Positions 9,469 through 19,038 of a stretch of 64,000 bases of DNA are shown here, piece after piece. This DNA is from Actinomadura flavalba DSM 45200 (GTDB taxonomy: Bacteria > Actinomycetota > Actinomycetes > Streptosporangiales > Streptosporangiaceae): assembly GCF_000374305.1 (NCBI RefSeq), contig NZ_KB894096.1:496001-560000 (forward strand), read 5' to 3'. The number at the start of each line of letters is the position of its first letter. Position 1 is the first letter of the stretch. The translations under genes were made by a program, and so were the position numbers. Below the pieces are notes generated by a model. The model was not told where the DNA came from, ran no database searches, and was given only the letters and a program-made list of their open reading frames with translations.

Positions 9469-10596
9469 ATGAGCGAGATCTTGAAGAGGCTCTCCGACGA
9501 GGGCGTGTCCATCTGGCTCGACGACATCAGCCGCGAGCGGCTGCGGACGGGCAACCTGGCCGAGCTGGTCCGCGACAAGCACGTCGTCGGGGTCACCTCC
9601 AACCCGACGATCTTCCAGAAGGCGCTGGGGCAGGGGTCGGCCTACGACGACCAGGTCCGCGACCTGGCCGTGCGGGGCGTCGACGTGGAGGAGGCCGTGC
9701 GGGCCATCACCACCTACGACATCCGGTGGGGCTGCGACGTCCTGCGGCCGGTGCACGAGCGAACCCAGGGGCTCGACGGCCGGGTGTCGATCGAGGTCGA
9801 CCCGCGGCTGGCGCACGAGTCCGAGCGCACGGCCGCCGAGGCGCGCGCGCTGTGGTGGCTGGTCGACCGGCCGAACCTGTACATCAAGATCCCGGCGACC
9901 GAGGCGGGGCTGCCCGCGATCACGGCGGCGCTGGCGGAGGGCATCAGCGTGAACGTGACGCTGATCTTCTCGCTGGAGCGCTACGGCAAGGTCATCGACG
10001 CGTTCTTCGCGGGCCTGGAGCAAGCGCGCGACAACGGGCACGACCTGACCGAGATCGCGTCGGTGGCGTCGTTCTTCGTGAGCCGGGTCGACACCGAGAT
10101 CGACAAGCGGCTCGACAAGATCGGCTCGGACGCGGCCGGGAAGCTGAAGGCGCAGGCGGGCCTGGCGAACGCGCGGCTCGCGTACGCGCTGTACGAGGAG
10201 AAGTTCGGCGGCGACCGCTGGCAGGCGCTCAAGGACGCGGGGGCGCGTCCGCAGCGTCCGCTGTGGGCGTCCACCGGCGTGAAGGACCCCGACCTGCCCG
10301 ACACGCTCTACGTCGACCAGCTCATCGCGCCCGGCACCGTGAACACGATGCCGGAGGCGACGCTGCTGGCCGAGGCCGAGCACGGCGACCCGCGCGGCGA
10401 CACGGTGACGAACGGCTACGACGCGGCGCGGGCGCACATGGCCGCGCTGAAGGACGTCGGCGTCGACTACGACGACGTGGTGAAGGTGCTGGAGGAGGAG
10501 GGCGTCGAGAAGTTCGAGACGTCCTGGACGGACCTCCTCAAGACCGTCGAGCAGGAACTGAAGGACAAGGCGCCGAAGAAGGCCGGCCCCGCATGA
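9469..10596 (+). CDS. tal: Transaldolase
   Basis: 375-residue class I aldolase-fold enzyme transferring dihydroxyacetone units between sedoheptulose-7-P and glyceraldehyde-3-P. The actinobacterial-type N-terminus ([17 protein letters not shown]) leads into [12 protein letters not shown]. The Schiff-base lysine is in [16 protein letters not shown], followed by [18 protein letters not shown] at 9469 has a GAGAGGAAACG ribosome binding region just before it. The stop overlaps the next ATG (ATGA at 10593-10596), indicating translational coupling with the first PGI-like gene. Confidence 0.96.
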   Translation: MSEILKRLSDEGVSIWLDDISRERLRTGNLAELVRDKHVVGVTSNPTIFQKALGQGSAYDDQVRDLAVRGVDVEEAVRAITTYDIRWGCDVLRPVHERTQGLDGRVSIEVDPRLAHESERTAAEARALWWLVDRPNLYIKIPATEAGLPAITAALAEGISVNVTLIFSLERYGKVIDAFFAGLEQARDNGHDLTEIASVASFFVSRVDTEIDKRLDKIGSDAAGKLKAQAGLANARLAYALYEEKFGGDRWQALKDAGARPQRPLWASTGVKDPDLPDTLYVDQLIAPGTVNTMPEATLLAEAEHGDPRGDTVTNGYDAARAHMAALKDVGVDYDDVVKVLEEEGVEKFETSWTDLLKTVEQELKDKAPKKAGPA

Positions 10597-12254
10597 CCTC
10601 GGTGGTGACCGCCGGGGGTGTCTCGGTCACCACGCACGGCGTCGTCGTGGACGAGACGGAGACCGTGCTGTCCCGTCTCGTCTCCGACGGGGTCCCGCGG
10701 TCGCTGGGCCGCCGCAGCACGACGCTGTGGGGGCCCGACGCCGCGTCGCTGGCGGCGCGGCGGCTCGGCTGGCTGGACGCTCCCGGGTCGTCCCGGGAGC
10801 TGGCGGCGTCGTTGGGCGTGCTGGCCGAGGAGACCGCCGACCTGACGCGGGTGGTGCTGGCCGGGACGGGGGGTTCGGTCCCGGCCGCCGCCGCGCTGGC
10901 GGCGGCCGCGGGCGCGGAGCTGACCGTCCTGTCCGGCACCGACCCGCAGCGGGTCGCGGCGGTGCTCGGCGACGACCTGGAGCGCACGCTCGTCGTGCTG
11001 CCCGGCGACGCGGGCGGCCGCACCGTGACCGACGCGCTGCGCCGCGTCTTCGAGCAGGCGTTCTGGGAGGCGGGCGTCTCGGGCGCCGACCTCGCGCGCC
11101 GCTTCGTGGCGGTCGCCGAGCCGGGGTCGGCTCCGGCGGCGCTGGCGCAGGAGGCGGGCTACCGGCTGGTGACGGCCGAGCCCGACACCGGCGGGCGGTT
11201 CGGCGCGCTCGGCCCGTACGCGCTGGTCCCGGCGGCGCTGGCGGGCGTCGACGTGGACGCCGTGCTGGACGACGCCGCCGCGCTGCTGCCCGCGCTGGAC
11301 CAGCTCCACGGCAATCCGGCGCTGGCGCTCGGCGCGGCGCTGGGCGCGGCGGGGCTGCGCGGGCGCGACAAGCTCGTCCTGGCCGACCACGGGTCGGGGC
11401 TGCGCGGGCTGCCCGCGTGGACGGCGCAGTTGCTGGCCGAGTCGACCGGCAAGGACGGCCGGGGGCTGCTGCCGGTCGTCGTCGAGGGCGTGGAGGCGCC
11501 GGGGTTCGCGCTCGCGCCGGACATGCGGCGGGTGATCTTCGGCCGCCGCCCGGACGAGCCGGGCCCGGCGCGCGAGGCGGGGCTGAGCGTGGCGGGACCG
11601 CTGGGCGCGCAGTTCCTGCTGTGGGAGTACGCGACGGCGGTCGCCGGGCGGGTGCTCGGCGTCAACCCGTTCGACGCGCCGGAGCTGGCCGAGGTCAGCG
11701 CGACGACGGCGGCGCTGCTGCGCGTCGAGGAGGGCACCGCGCCGACCGTGATCACGCGCGCGCCGATCCTGGTGGACGGCGCGGTCGAGGTGCACGGCGC
11801 CGACGACCTGCTGGCCGACGCCGCCGATCTGCGGGCCGTGTTCGACCTGCTGCTCGACGCGGTCCCGGCCGGCGGCTACCTGGCCGTGGCGGCCTACCTG
11901 GACCCGTCCGGCGACGCGGCGGTCGCGCAGGCGCGTTCGCTGCTGGCGGCGCGGAGCGAGGCGTCCCGGCGGCATCCGGCGCCGGTCACGTTCGGGTGGG
12001 GGCCGGACGTCGTGCACGCGGCGGGCCAGTACCACCGGGGCGGCCCGCAGAACGGCGTCTTCGTCCAGCTCACCGGCGACGTCCAGGCCGATCTGCCGGT
12101 CCCGGGACGCCCGTACACGCTGGGTCAGCTCCAGCTCGCGCAGGCGTTCGGCGATCTGCGTTCGCTGCGCGGGCGGCGGCGCCCGGCGGTGCGGCTGCAT
12201 CTGCGCGATCGTGCCGAGGGCGTGGCGCAGATCATCGAGGCCCTCAAGGATTGA
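10593..12254 (+). CDS. Glucose-6-phosphate isomerase-like protein, paralogue 1 of 3
   Basis: 553-residue SIS-fold protein of the PGI family, closest in layout to the PGI half of actinobacterial TAL-PGI proteins. It keeps the sugar-binding Arg (GGRFGAL, Arg202) and the catalytic Glu (AESTGK, Glu283). The SIS phosphate loop normally reading SKSGTT is replaced by PGDAGGRT (about 137-144), and the NPFDQ...K signature reads NPFDAP (358-363) without the Lys. Direct isomerase activity is therefore uncertain; automated annotation would still call it pgi. The start codon overlaps the tal stop. The second paralogue follows after 89 bp. Position between tal and zwf suggests a role in hexose-phosphate entry to the pentose phosphate pathway, possibly with its sister proteins. 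Confidence 0.8.
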   Translation: MTSVVTAGGVSVTTHGVVVDETETVLSRLVSDGVPRSLGRRSTTLWGPDAASLAARRLGWLDAPGSSRELAASLGVLAEETADLTRVVLAGTGGSVPAAAALAAAAGAELTVLSGTDPQRVAAVLGDDLERTLVVLPGDAGGRTVTDALRRVFEQAFWEAGVSGADLARRFVAVAEPGSAPAALAQEAGYRLVTAEPDTGGRFGALGPYALVPAALAGVDVDAVLDDAAALLPALDQLHGNPALALGAALGAAGLRGRDKLVLADHGSGLRGLPAWTAQLLAESTGKDGRGLLPVVVEGVEAPGFALAPDMRRVIFGRRPDEPGPAREAGLSVAGPLGAQFLLWEYATAVAGRVLGVNPFDAPELAEVSATTAALLRVEEGTAPTVITRAPILVDGAVEVHGADDLLADAADLRAVFDLLLDAVPAGGYLAVAAYLDPSGDAAVAQARSLLAARSEASRRHPAPVTFGWGPDVVHAAGQYHRGGPQNGVFVQLTGDVQADLPVPGRPYTLGQLQLAQAFGDLRSLRGRRRPAVRLHLRDRAEGVAQIIEALKD

Positions 12255-12343
12255 CCACGCGCTTGCGGCCATATCGTCACGGAATGGTGGGTTGGGTCGC
12301 GGTTGTCGGTTGAATCCTGGAACGATGGGCTCCGGGAGGTACG

Positions 12344-13993
12344 GTGCCGGGATTCGACGTATTGACGCGCGGCGACGTGCTGCACGCCGCGCTCCAGGCG
12401 CGTGACTACCTGGTGAGCTGCGGCGTGCCCGCCGCGCTGGCGGGCAAGGACCCCCGGCTGTGGGGGCGCAGCGCCGTGGACCACAGCCGGCTCGGCTGGC
12501 TCGACCTGCCGTCGGCGTCGCGCGGGCTCCTCGCCCAGGTCGAGAACCTGGTCGCGGAGGCGCGCTACTCGGGCCTGGACCACGTGGTGCTGCTGGCGGT
12601 CGGCGCCGAGGCGCTGGCCGCGCAGGCGATCGTGGCGGCGCGGCCGCCCGGGTCGGGCGGCGAGCTGACCGTGCTGGACGGCGGCGACACGGCCGGGCTG
12701 GCGTTCGCGCTGGAGCGGCTGGACCGCACGATGGTCGTGCTGGCCAGCAAGTCCGGCGTGTCGCTGGAGGGCGACGCCTACCGGCGGATCTTCACCGCCG
12801 CGTTCCGCGAGCACGGGCTGTCCGAACGGGAGATCGCGGGCCGGTTCCTGGTCGTCACCGACCACGGCAGCCCGCTGCACGGCTTCGCGCGCCAGTGCGG
12901 CTACCGCATCGGCCTCACCGACCCGTACCTGCCGGGGCACTTCGGGGCGCTGTCGGCCTACGGCATCGTGCCGTCGGTGCTGGCGGGCGCGGACGTGGCG
13001 ACGCTGCTGGACGAGGCCGCCGACGTCCTGCCGTCGCTGGGCCGCGACGAGGACAACCCCGGGCTGCTGCTCGGCGCGATCCTCGGCGGCTGCGCGCAGC
13101 AGGGCCCCGAGGGGCTCGCCCGCGACAAGCTGCTGCTGCGCGAGCCCGGCGGCTCCGGGCCGCTCACCGCGTGGATCTCGCAGCTCCTGGCCGTGGGCAC
13201 CGGCAAGCGCGGCCGGGGCATCCTGACCTTCGACAAGCCGGGCTGCCCGATCTCCTTCCCCGACATGCACGGCCTGACGATCAACCCGCAGGGCGCGGCC
13301 ACCGGCGAGGACGACGACACCTCGGTGTGGGGTCCGCTCGGCGCGCAGTTCCTGGTGTGGGAGTACGCCACGGCCGTCGCCGGGTGGCTGCTCGGCGTCA
13401 ACCCGTTCGAGGTGCCCGGCCCGGCCGTGCAGGAGGCCGAGGACGACGCCGCGACGATGCTCCAGACGCCCGGCGGGCGGCCGGAGACGGGCCGTCCGGT
13501 CGTCGTGGACGGCGGCGTGGAGGTCCACACGGACCTGCCGTGGCTGGGCGGCTCCGACCTCGGCTCGGTGCTGGCGATGCTGCTCGACCGCGTCCCGGGC
13601 ACCGGGTACCTGTCGGTGGCCAGCTACCTGTCCGGTGAGTTCTCCGGCCGCTACCTGGCCCCGGCGCTGGCGCGCGGGGCGCGCCGCCCGGTCGCCTACG
13701 GCCCGGGGCCCGGCTATCTGCACGCGACCGGCTCGGTCCACAAGGACGGTCCCGGCACCGGCGCGTTCCTGATCATCACCGGCGACCCGGCGCCCGGCGA
13801 CCCCTACGGCGACCACCCGGTGCCGGGCCGCTCCTACGGCCTCGGGACGCTCCAGCTCACCCGGGGCCTGGCCGAGGCGCGCACGCTGCGGCGCCGGGGG
13901 CTGCCGGTCGTCCACCTGCACCTGCGCGATCCGGTCGAGGGCGCCGGGAAGCTGGCGGAGGCGGCGCGGGCCGTGGCCGTCGCGATGTCGTGA
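12344..13993 (+). CDS. Glucose-6-phosphate isomerase-like protein, paralogue 2 of 3
   Basis: 549 residues, clearly homologous to its neighbours over the full length (compare WGRSAVDHSRLGWLDLP with [19 protein letters not shown] upstream, and [16 protein letters not shown] in both). It retains the SIS phosphate loop as SKSGVSLEG (Ser135-Gly138), but the Arg of GGRF is His199 (PGHFGALS) and the catalytic Glu is Val284 (AVGTGK). The C-terminal signature is NPFEVPG. Its losses are thus roughly complementary to those of paralogue 1. GTG start with GGGAGGT at 12334-12340. The stop overlaps the GTG of paralogue 3. A catalytically altered or regulatory PGI-fold subunit is the best reading. Confidence 0.78.
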   Translation: MPGFDVLTRGDVLHAALQARDYLVSCGVPAALAGKDPRLWGRSAVDHSRLGWLDLPSASRGLLAQVENLVAEARYSGLDHVVLLAVGAEALAAQAIVAARPPGSGGELTVLDGGDTAGLAFALERLDRTMVVLASKSGVSLEGDAYRRIFTAAFREHGLSEREIAGRFLVVTDHGSPLHGFARQCGYRIGLTDPYLPGHFGALSAYGIVPSVLAGADVATLLDEAADVLPSLGRDEDNPGLLLGAILGGCAQQGPEGLARDKLLLREPGGSGPLTAWISQLLAVGTGKRGRGILTFDKPGCPISFPDMHGLTINPQGAATGEDDDTSVWGPLGAQFLVWEYATAVAGWLLGVNPFEVPGPAVQEAEDDAATMLQTPGGRPETGRPVVVDGGVEVHTDLPWLGGSDLGSVLAMLLDRVPGTGYLSVASYLSGEFSGRYLAPALARGARRPVAYGPGPGYLHATGSVHKDGPGTGAFLIITGDPAPGDPYGDHPVPGRSYGLGTLQLTRGLAEARTLRRRGLPVVHLHLRDPVEGAGKLAEAARAVAVAMS

Positions 13994-15561
13994 CGGCCCG
14001 GGAGGTCATGGCGTCCCGCGAGCCGGTCAGCGACGCCGCGTCGGTGACCGCCGGGGACGTCACGGTGACGGCGCGCGGCGAGGTGCGGGCCGCCGCCGAG
14101 CGGATGCTCGGGCGGCTGTGGATCGACCGGATCGCCGAGCGGTTCGCCGCCGGGGACGCGGCGTCCGGCGAGCGGGCGGTGTGCGGTCCGGCCGCGCCGG
14201 TCGACGTCCCGGCGACGCCGCCCGCGCCCGGCGCCGTCGTGGTGCTGGGCGAGGGGCCGAGCGTGCGGGCCGCGGCGCTGCTGGCGCGGCGGTTCGGCGG
14301 CGCGTCCCCGATCGTGGTGGACGGCGCCGAGCCCGGCCCGCTGCGGCGGCTGGCCGACGACCCGATGCGGCTGCGCGAGGCGCACGCCGTCGTCACCGGC
14401 GGCGTGCGGTGCGAACCGGCGCGGCGGGCGTTCACCGGGCTGCTGCGCGCGGCGGGGGTGCCCGCCGCGGAGATCGCCGCGCGGGTGACCGTCGTCGCCG
14501 AACCGGGCTCGGCCGCGGCGGCCGTCGCCGGACGCGAGGGGCACCGGCTGGTGGCGGCGCCCGCCCCGGCGGTGTTCGGCGCGCTGTCCCCGTACGCGCT
14601 GGTGCCCGCCGCGCTCGCGGGCGCGGACCTGACGTGGGCGCTGGAGGAGGCCGCGACGGTCTCGGCCGCGCTGGCGGCGCCGGACGGCAACCCCGGGCTG
14701 GCGCTCGGCGCGGTCCTCGGCGGTGCCGCGCGGGCGGGCCGGGGCGTGGTCGTCCTGGCGGCGTCGCCGGGCACCCCGGCGGGCCTGGCCGAGTGGACCG
14801 CCGAGCTGTTCGCGGGGGCGACGCGCGGGCGGCTGCTGCCGGTCGTGCAGTTCGGCGGGATGCCGCTGCGGCCCGGCCCGGACCGGTTCCTGCTGAGCTT
14901 CGGCGGGCGCCCGCACCAGGACGACGCGACGATCAGCGGCTCCCCCGCCGCGCGGCTGGCCGTCCTGGAGTACGCGGCGGCCGTCGCCGCGCACCTGCTC
15001 GGCGTCGAGCCACCGGTCGCCGAACTGCCCGGGGCCCAGGCGATCGGAACGGTCCACGGCCCGTTCCCCGAGCCGCCGCCCGCCTTCACCGACGGCTACG
15101 GCCGCGACGCCGTCGAGGTCCGCACCCACGACGCGGCGTTCGCGGCGGCCGGGGCACTGCGCCCGCTGCTGGACGAGGTCGCGCGCCGCGCCGGGGACGG
15201 CCATCTGGCGCTCACCGCCTTCCTGGACGCCGATCCCGTGTACGGGCAGGGAACGCGGGTACGGCGCCTGGCCGGGGTGCTGGCGGCCCGCGCCGCCCGG
15301 CCCGTGACGGTCGCCTGGGGTTGCCGTTACCCGGCGATCGGGCATGATCTTTCGGAGAAGGGTGTGCATGTGGTGCTGACGGGGGAGGCGGGCCGCGACG
15401 TCGCGGTGCCGGGCCTGCCGGGGATCGGCCTCGGCCCGGTGCGGCGCGCCGAGGCGGCGCCGCTGGGCGCGGGCGGCGCCCGGCCGGTGGTGCGGCTGCA
15501 CCTGCGCGACCGCGAGGCCGGGCTGCACCGGCTGCTGGAGTGCGCACGGAGCGGAACATGA
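13990..15561 (+). CDS. Glucose-6-phosphate isomerase-like protein, paralogue 3 of 3 (most degenerate)
   Basis: 523 residues. Homology to paralogues 1 and 2 is visible in [32 protein letters not shown], and the C-terminal run VPGLPGIGLGPV...RPVVRLHLRD. The phosphate loop is gone (VVTGGVRCEPA), the Arg position is Val195 (PAVFGAL), the catalytic Glu position is Gly276 (FAGATRG), and NPFDQ is replaced by VEPPVAEL. It is therefore very unlikely to be an isomerase on its own. GTG 13990 overlaps the preceding stop (GTGA); an ATG at 14008 is an alternative but sits only 2 nt after a GGGAGG. The frame is fully open, so it is a maintained gene, not a decayed one. zwf follows after 100 bp. Confidence 0.7.
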   Translation: MTAREVMASREPVSDAASVTAGDVTVTARGEVRAAAERMLGRLWIDRIAERFAAGDAASGERAVCGPAAPVDVPATPPAPGAVVVLGEGPSVRAAALLARRFGGASPIVVDGAEPGPLRRLADDPMRLREAHAVVTGGVRCEPARRAFTGLLRAAGVPAAEIAARVTVVAEPGSAAAAVAGREGHRLVAAPAPAVFGALSPYALVPAALAGADLTWALEEAATVSAALAAPDGNPGLALGAVLGGAARAGRGVVVLAASPGTPAGLAEWTAELFAGATRGRLLPVVQFGGMPLRPGPDRFLLSFGGRPHQDDATISGSPAARLAVLEYAAAVAAHLLGVEPPVAELPGAQAIGTVHGPFPEPPPAFTDGYGRDAVEVRTHDAAFAAAGALRPLLDEVARRAGDGHLALTAFLDADPVYGQGTRVRRLAGVLAARAARPVTVAWGCRYPAIGHDLSEKGVHVVLTGEAGRDVAVPGLPGIGLGPVRRAEAAPLGAGGARPVVRLHLRDREAGLHRLLECARSGT

Positions 15562-15661
15562 CGAATCGGCACGGTGAGCGGACGCCGCGACGGCGGGCTT
15601 GCGAGAGTGGGCACCGACGCCCGCATCGAGGGTCGACAGTGCGAGAAGAGAGGGCGCCCAC

Positions 15662-17194
15662 GTGACGACGACACCCAATCCGCTCCGGGACCCCCGGGAC
15701 AAGCGGCTCCCCCGTGTGGCGGGGCCGAGTGTGCTGGTGTTGTTCGGGGTGACCGGCGACCTGTCCCGCAAGAAGCTGCTGCCGGCGATCTACGACCTCG
15801 CCAACCGGGGCCTGCTGCCGCCGGGATTCTCGCTGGTGGGCTTCGCCCGCCGCGAGTGGGACCACCAGGACTTCCGGCAGATCGCCTACGAGTCGGTCAA
15901 GGAGCACGCCCGCACGCCGTTCCGCGAGGACGTCTGGACGCACCTGGCCGAGGGCATGCACTTCGTCCCCGGCGAGTTCAGCGACCCGGGCGCGTTCGAG
16001 GCGCTGGCGATGGCCGTCAAGGAGCTGGACGAGAGCCGCGGCACCGGCGGCAACTACGCGTTCTACCTGTCGATCCCGCCCAAGTTCTTCCCGCAGGTGG
16101 TCGAGCGGCTGCGCGAGAGCGGCCTGGCCGACCGCGAGGGCGGGCACCCCGGGTTCCGCCGCGTGGTCATCGAGAAGCCGTTCGGCCACGACCTGAAGTC
16201 CGCGCGGGAGCTGAACGCGACCGTGCACCGCGTCTTCCCCGAGGAGTCGATCTTCCGGATCGACCACTACCTCGGCAAGGAGACGGTGCAGAACATCCTG
16301 GCGCTGCGGTTCGCCAACACGATGTTCGAGCCGATCTGGAACCGCGGCTTCGTCGACCACGTGCAGATCACCATGGCCGAGGACATCGGCATCGGCGGCC
16401 GGGCCGGGTACTACGACGGCATCGGCGCCGCCCGCGACGTCATCCAGAACCACCTGCTGCAACTGCTGGCGCTCACCGCGATGGAGGAGCCCACCTCGTT
16501 CAGCGCCGAGGCCGTCCGCGCCGAGAAGGCGAAGATCCTCGCGTCGGTCGTGGTCCCCGGCGACCTGGCGCAGTCCACGGCGCGCGGCCAGTACGCGGCC
16601 GGGTGGCAGGGCGGCGTGAGCGTCCGCGGCTACCTGGAGGAGGAGGGCATCCCCGCCGACTCGCGCACCGAGACGTACGCGGCGGTGAAGCTGGAGATCC
16701 AGAACCGGCGGTGGGCGGGCGTCCCGTTCTACCTGCGCACCGGCAAGCGGCTGAGCCGCCGGGTGACCGAGGTCGCGATCGTCTTCCAGAAGGCGCCGCA
16801 CCTGCCGTTCTCGCACACCGACACCGAGGAGCTGGGGCAGAACGCCCTGGTGATGCGGATTCAGCCGGACGAGGGCATCACCATACGGTTCGGGTCCAAG
16901 GTGCCCGGCACGTCGATGGAGATCCGCGACGTCAACATGGACTTCGCCTACGGCGAGTCGTTCACCGAGTCCTCCCCCGAGGCGTACGAGCGGCTGCTGC
17001 TGGACGTCCTCATCGGCGACCCGCCGCTGTTCCCCCGCCAGGAGGAGGTCGAGCTGTCCTGGAAGATCCTCGACCCGATCGAGGAGTACTGGGCGGGGCG
17101 CGGCAAGGTCGACCAGTACCGCTCGGGCGGGTACGGGCCCGATAGCGCCGACGAACTGATGGCCCGCGACGGACGCGCGTGGAGGCGGCTCTGA
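15662..17194 (+). CDS. zwf: Glucose-6-phosphate 1-dehydrogenase
   Basis: 510-residue NADP-dependent enzyme oxidising glucose-6-phosphate to 6-phosphogluconolactone, first step of the oxidative pentose phosphate pathway. The dinucleotide-binding motif is FGVTGDLSRKKLLPAIYDL near residue 28-46, and the active-site signature RIDHYLGKE carries Asp201, His202 and Lys206. Length is typical. The open frame extends upstream to 15599, but GAGAGG at 15648-15653 sits 8 nt before GTG 15662, and the resulting N-terminus (TTTPNPLRDP) resembles actinobacterial Zwf. The stop overlaps the opcA ATG (TGATG), so zwf, opcA and pgl form a coupled unit; OpcA is required for full Zwf activity in actinomycetes. Confidence 0.97.
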   Translation: MTTTPNPLRDPRDKRLPRVAGPSVLVLFGVTGDLSRKKLLPAIYDLANRGLLPPGFSLVGFARREWDHQDFRQIAYESVKEHARTPFREDVWTHLAEGMHFVPGEFSDPGAFEALAMAVKELDESRGTGGNYAFYLSIPPKFFPQVVERLRESGLADREGGHPGFRRVVIEKPFGHDLKSARELNATVHRVFPEESIFRIDHYLGKETVQNILALRFANTMFEPIWNRGFVDHVQITMAEDIGIGGRAGYYDGIGAARDVIQNHLLQLLALTAMEEPTSFSAEAVRAEKAKILASVVVPGDLAQSTARGQYAAGWQGGVSVRGYLEEEGIPADSRTETYAAVKLEIQNRRWAGVPFYLRTGKRLSRRVTEVAIVFQKAPHLPFSHTDTEELGQNALVMRIQPDEGITIRFGSKVPGTSMEIRDVNMDFAYGESFTESSPEAYERLLLDVLIGDPPLFPRQEEVELSWKILDPIEEYWAGRGKVDQYRSGGYGPDSADELMARDGRAWRRL

Positions 17195-18204
17195 TGAACA
17201 TCGACCTCACCGGGACGAGCACCCGCAAGATCCAGGACGCGCTGACGCAGGCGCGGCACCTGATGGGCGGCCCGGCCGTCGGCATGGTGCTGACGCTGAT
17301 CATCGTGACCGACGAGTCCGCGCAGTACGACGCCGTCCGCGCCGCGACCGAGGCGGCGCGCGAGCACCCCTGCCGGGTGCTCACCGTCATCTCCCGCGAC
17401 GCGCGCGGCAGTTCCTCGCGGCTCGACGCCGAGATCCGCATGGGCGAGACGGGGCCGGGCGAGACCGTGCTGCTGCGCATGTACGGGCCGCTGGCCGAGC
17501 ACGCCGACTCGGTCGTGGTGCCGCTGCTGATGCCCGACACCCCGGTGGTGACGTGGTGGCCGGGCGGCAAGGTGCCCAAGGCGCCCGCGCAGGACCCGCT
17601 CGGGCGGCTGGCGGCGCGGCGCGTCACCGACGCCTACGCCGCCCGCGACCGGCTCGGCACGCTGTCGCGGCTCGCCGAGGGCTACCAGCCCGGCGACACC
17701 GACTTCTCGTGGACGCGCGTGACGTCGTGGCGGTCGCTGCTGGCCGCCGCGCTCGACCAGGACCACGCCGAGATCACCGGCGGCTCGGTGTCGGCCGAGC
17801 CCGACAGCCCGAGCGCGGAGCTGCTGGCGGCGTGGCTGGCGGTGCGGCTCGGCGTCAAGGTGGGCCGCGAGGTGTCGGACGGGCCGGGCATCACCGGCGT
17901 CACGCTGCGGACGGGTGAGGGCGACATCGTCGTGCTCCGCCCGGACGGGCGGGTCGCGACGCTGTCGCGGCCCGGCCAGCCGGACCGGCAGGTCGCGCTG
18001 CACCGGCGTCCGATGTCGGAGCTGCTGGCCGAGGAGCTGCGGCGGCTCGACCCCGACGAGGTCTACCAGGACGCGGCGACCCGGTTCGCCAAGGACCTCG
18101 CGGGCGAGAACGCGCGCGAGGAGTCCCGCGAGCAGGAGGCGCAGGCGTCCGCGCCGGCGCGCAAGGCGGCGTCGCGGAGCCGCAAGAAGGAGGACGGCTC
18201 GTGA
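17194..18204 (+). CDS. opcA: Glucose-6-phosphate dehydrogenase assembly protein OpcA
   Basis: 336-residue cytoplasmic protein that in corynebacteria and cyanobacteria activates or assembles Zwf. Recognised from the family N-terminus (DLTGTSTRKIQDAL), the VLTLIIVTDE strand, the block VVPLLMPDTPVVTWWPG, and the position immediately after zwf. The last 40 residues are a low-complexity, Ala/Arg/Lys-rich tail. The start at ATG 17194 overlaps the zwf stop, with GGAGG (17181-17185) at good spacing; a GTG 15 bp upstream is less likely. The stop overlaps the pgl GTG (GTGA). Confidence 0.95.
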   Translation: MNIDLTGTSTRKIQDALTQARHLMGGPAVGMVLTLIIVTDESAQYDAVRAATEAAREHPCRVLTVISRDARGSSSRLDAEIRMGETGPGETVLLRMYGPLAEHADSVVVPLLMPDTPVVTWWPGGKVPKAPAQDPLGRLAARRVTDAYAARDRLGTLSRLAEGYQPGDTDFSWTRVTSWRSLLAAALDQDHAEITGGSVSAEPDSPSAELLAAWLAVRLGVKVGREVSDGPGITGVTLRTGEGDIVVLRPDGRVATLSRPGQPDRQVALHRRPMSELLAEELRRLDPDEVYQDAATRFAKDLAGENAREESREQEAQASAPARKAASRSRKKEDGS

Positions 18205-18953
18205 GCGCGGCCCCTTCGGTGCTGGTGCACCGCGACCAGGAACTGCTGGCGCACGCGGCGGCGGCGCGGCTCGTCGGCGCGGTCGCCGACGCGCAGGCCG
18301 CGCACGGCACGGCGTCGGTGGTGCTGACCGGCGGCGGCGTCGGCACGGCGGTGCTGGCCGCGCTGGCGGCGAGCCCCGCGCGGGACGCGATCGACTGGCG
18401 CCGGGTGGACGTGTGGTGGGGCGACGAGCGGTTCCTGCCCGCCGGAGACCCCGAGCGCAACGAGACCGGCGCGCGGCTGGCGCTGCTCGACCACGTCGAC
18501 GTGGACCCGGCGCGGGTGCACGCGATGGCCGCGTCCGACGGCCCGGACGGCGACGACGCCGACAAGGCCGCCGAACGGTACGCGGCGGAGCTGGCGGCGG
18601 CCGTCCGGCCGGGCGAGCCGGGGCCGGTGCCCGCGTTCGACGTGGTGCTGCTCGGCGTCGGGCCGGACGCGCACGTCGCGTCGCTGTTCCCGGGGCTGCC
18701 GGGCACCCGCGACGGCCGTCCGGTGGTGGCGGTGCGCGACGCGCCCAAGCCGCCGCCGACGCGGATCTCGCTGACGTTCCCGTCGATCCGGTCGGCGGCC
18801 GAGGTGTGGCTGCTGGCGGCCGGAAGCGGGAAGGCCGAGGCGGTGCGCAAGGCGCTGACCGAGACCGGGCCGGTGGGCGTCCCGGCGGCGGGGGCGCGGG
18901 GCCGCCGCCGCACGCTCGCCCTGCTGGACGCCGAGGCCGCCGCGGAGCTGTAG
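18201..18953 (+). CDS. pgl: 6-Phosphogluconolactonase (DevB/SOL type)
   Basis: 250 residues; hydrolyses 6-phosphogluconolactone made by Zwf. Family features seen are VVLTGGGVGTAVL near residue 35, WRRVDVWWGDERFLPAGDPERNE (the classic W-GDER segment), DVVLLGVGPDAHVASLFPG, and RISLTFPSIRSA. It overlaps opcA by 4 bp and closes the pentose-phosphate operon. No gene for 6-phosphogluconate dehydrogenase follows; it must be elsewhere. Confidence 0.96.
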   Translation: MSAAPSVLVHRDQELLAHAAAARLVGAVADAQAAHGTASVVLTGGGVGTAVLAALAASPARDAIDWRRVDVWWGDERFLPAGDPERNETGARLALLDHVDVDPARVHAMAASDGPDGDDADKAAERYAAELAAAVRPGEPGPVPAFDVVLLGVGPDAHVASLFPGLPGTRDGRPVVAVRDAPKPPPTRISLTFPSIRSAAEVWLLAAGSGKAEAVRKALTETGPVGVPAAGARGRRRTLALLDAEAAAEL

Positions 18954-19038
18954 GCCGTTTTCTCCCCGCTCATGCGCATACTCCGGTGGGCGGGGGTACG
19001 ACCCTTCCACGTTCGGCCGAACCGTGAGGAGGGGAACC

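Noticed and set aside
9726-10592. N-terminal extension of the first PGI-like gene across tal
   Set aside because: It is a shifted reading of tal with Arg/Gly-rich composition; the ATGA overlap at 10593 is a clear start. A TAL-PGI fusion was considered and rejected because tal has its own stop.
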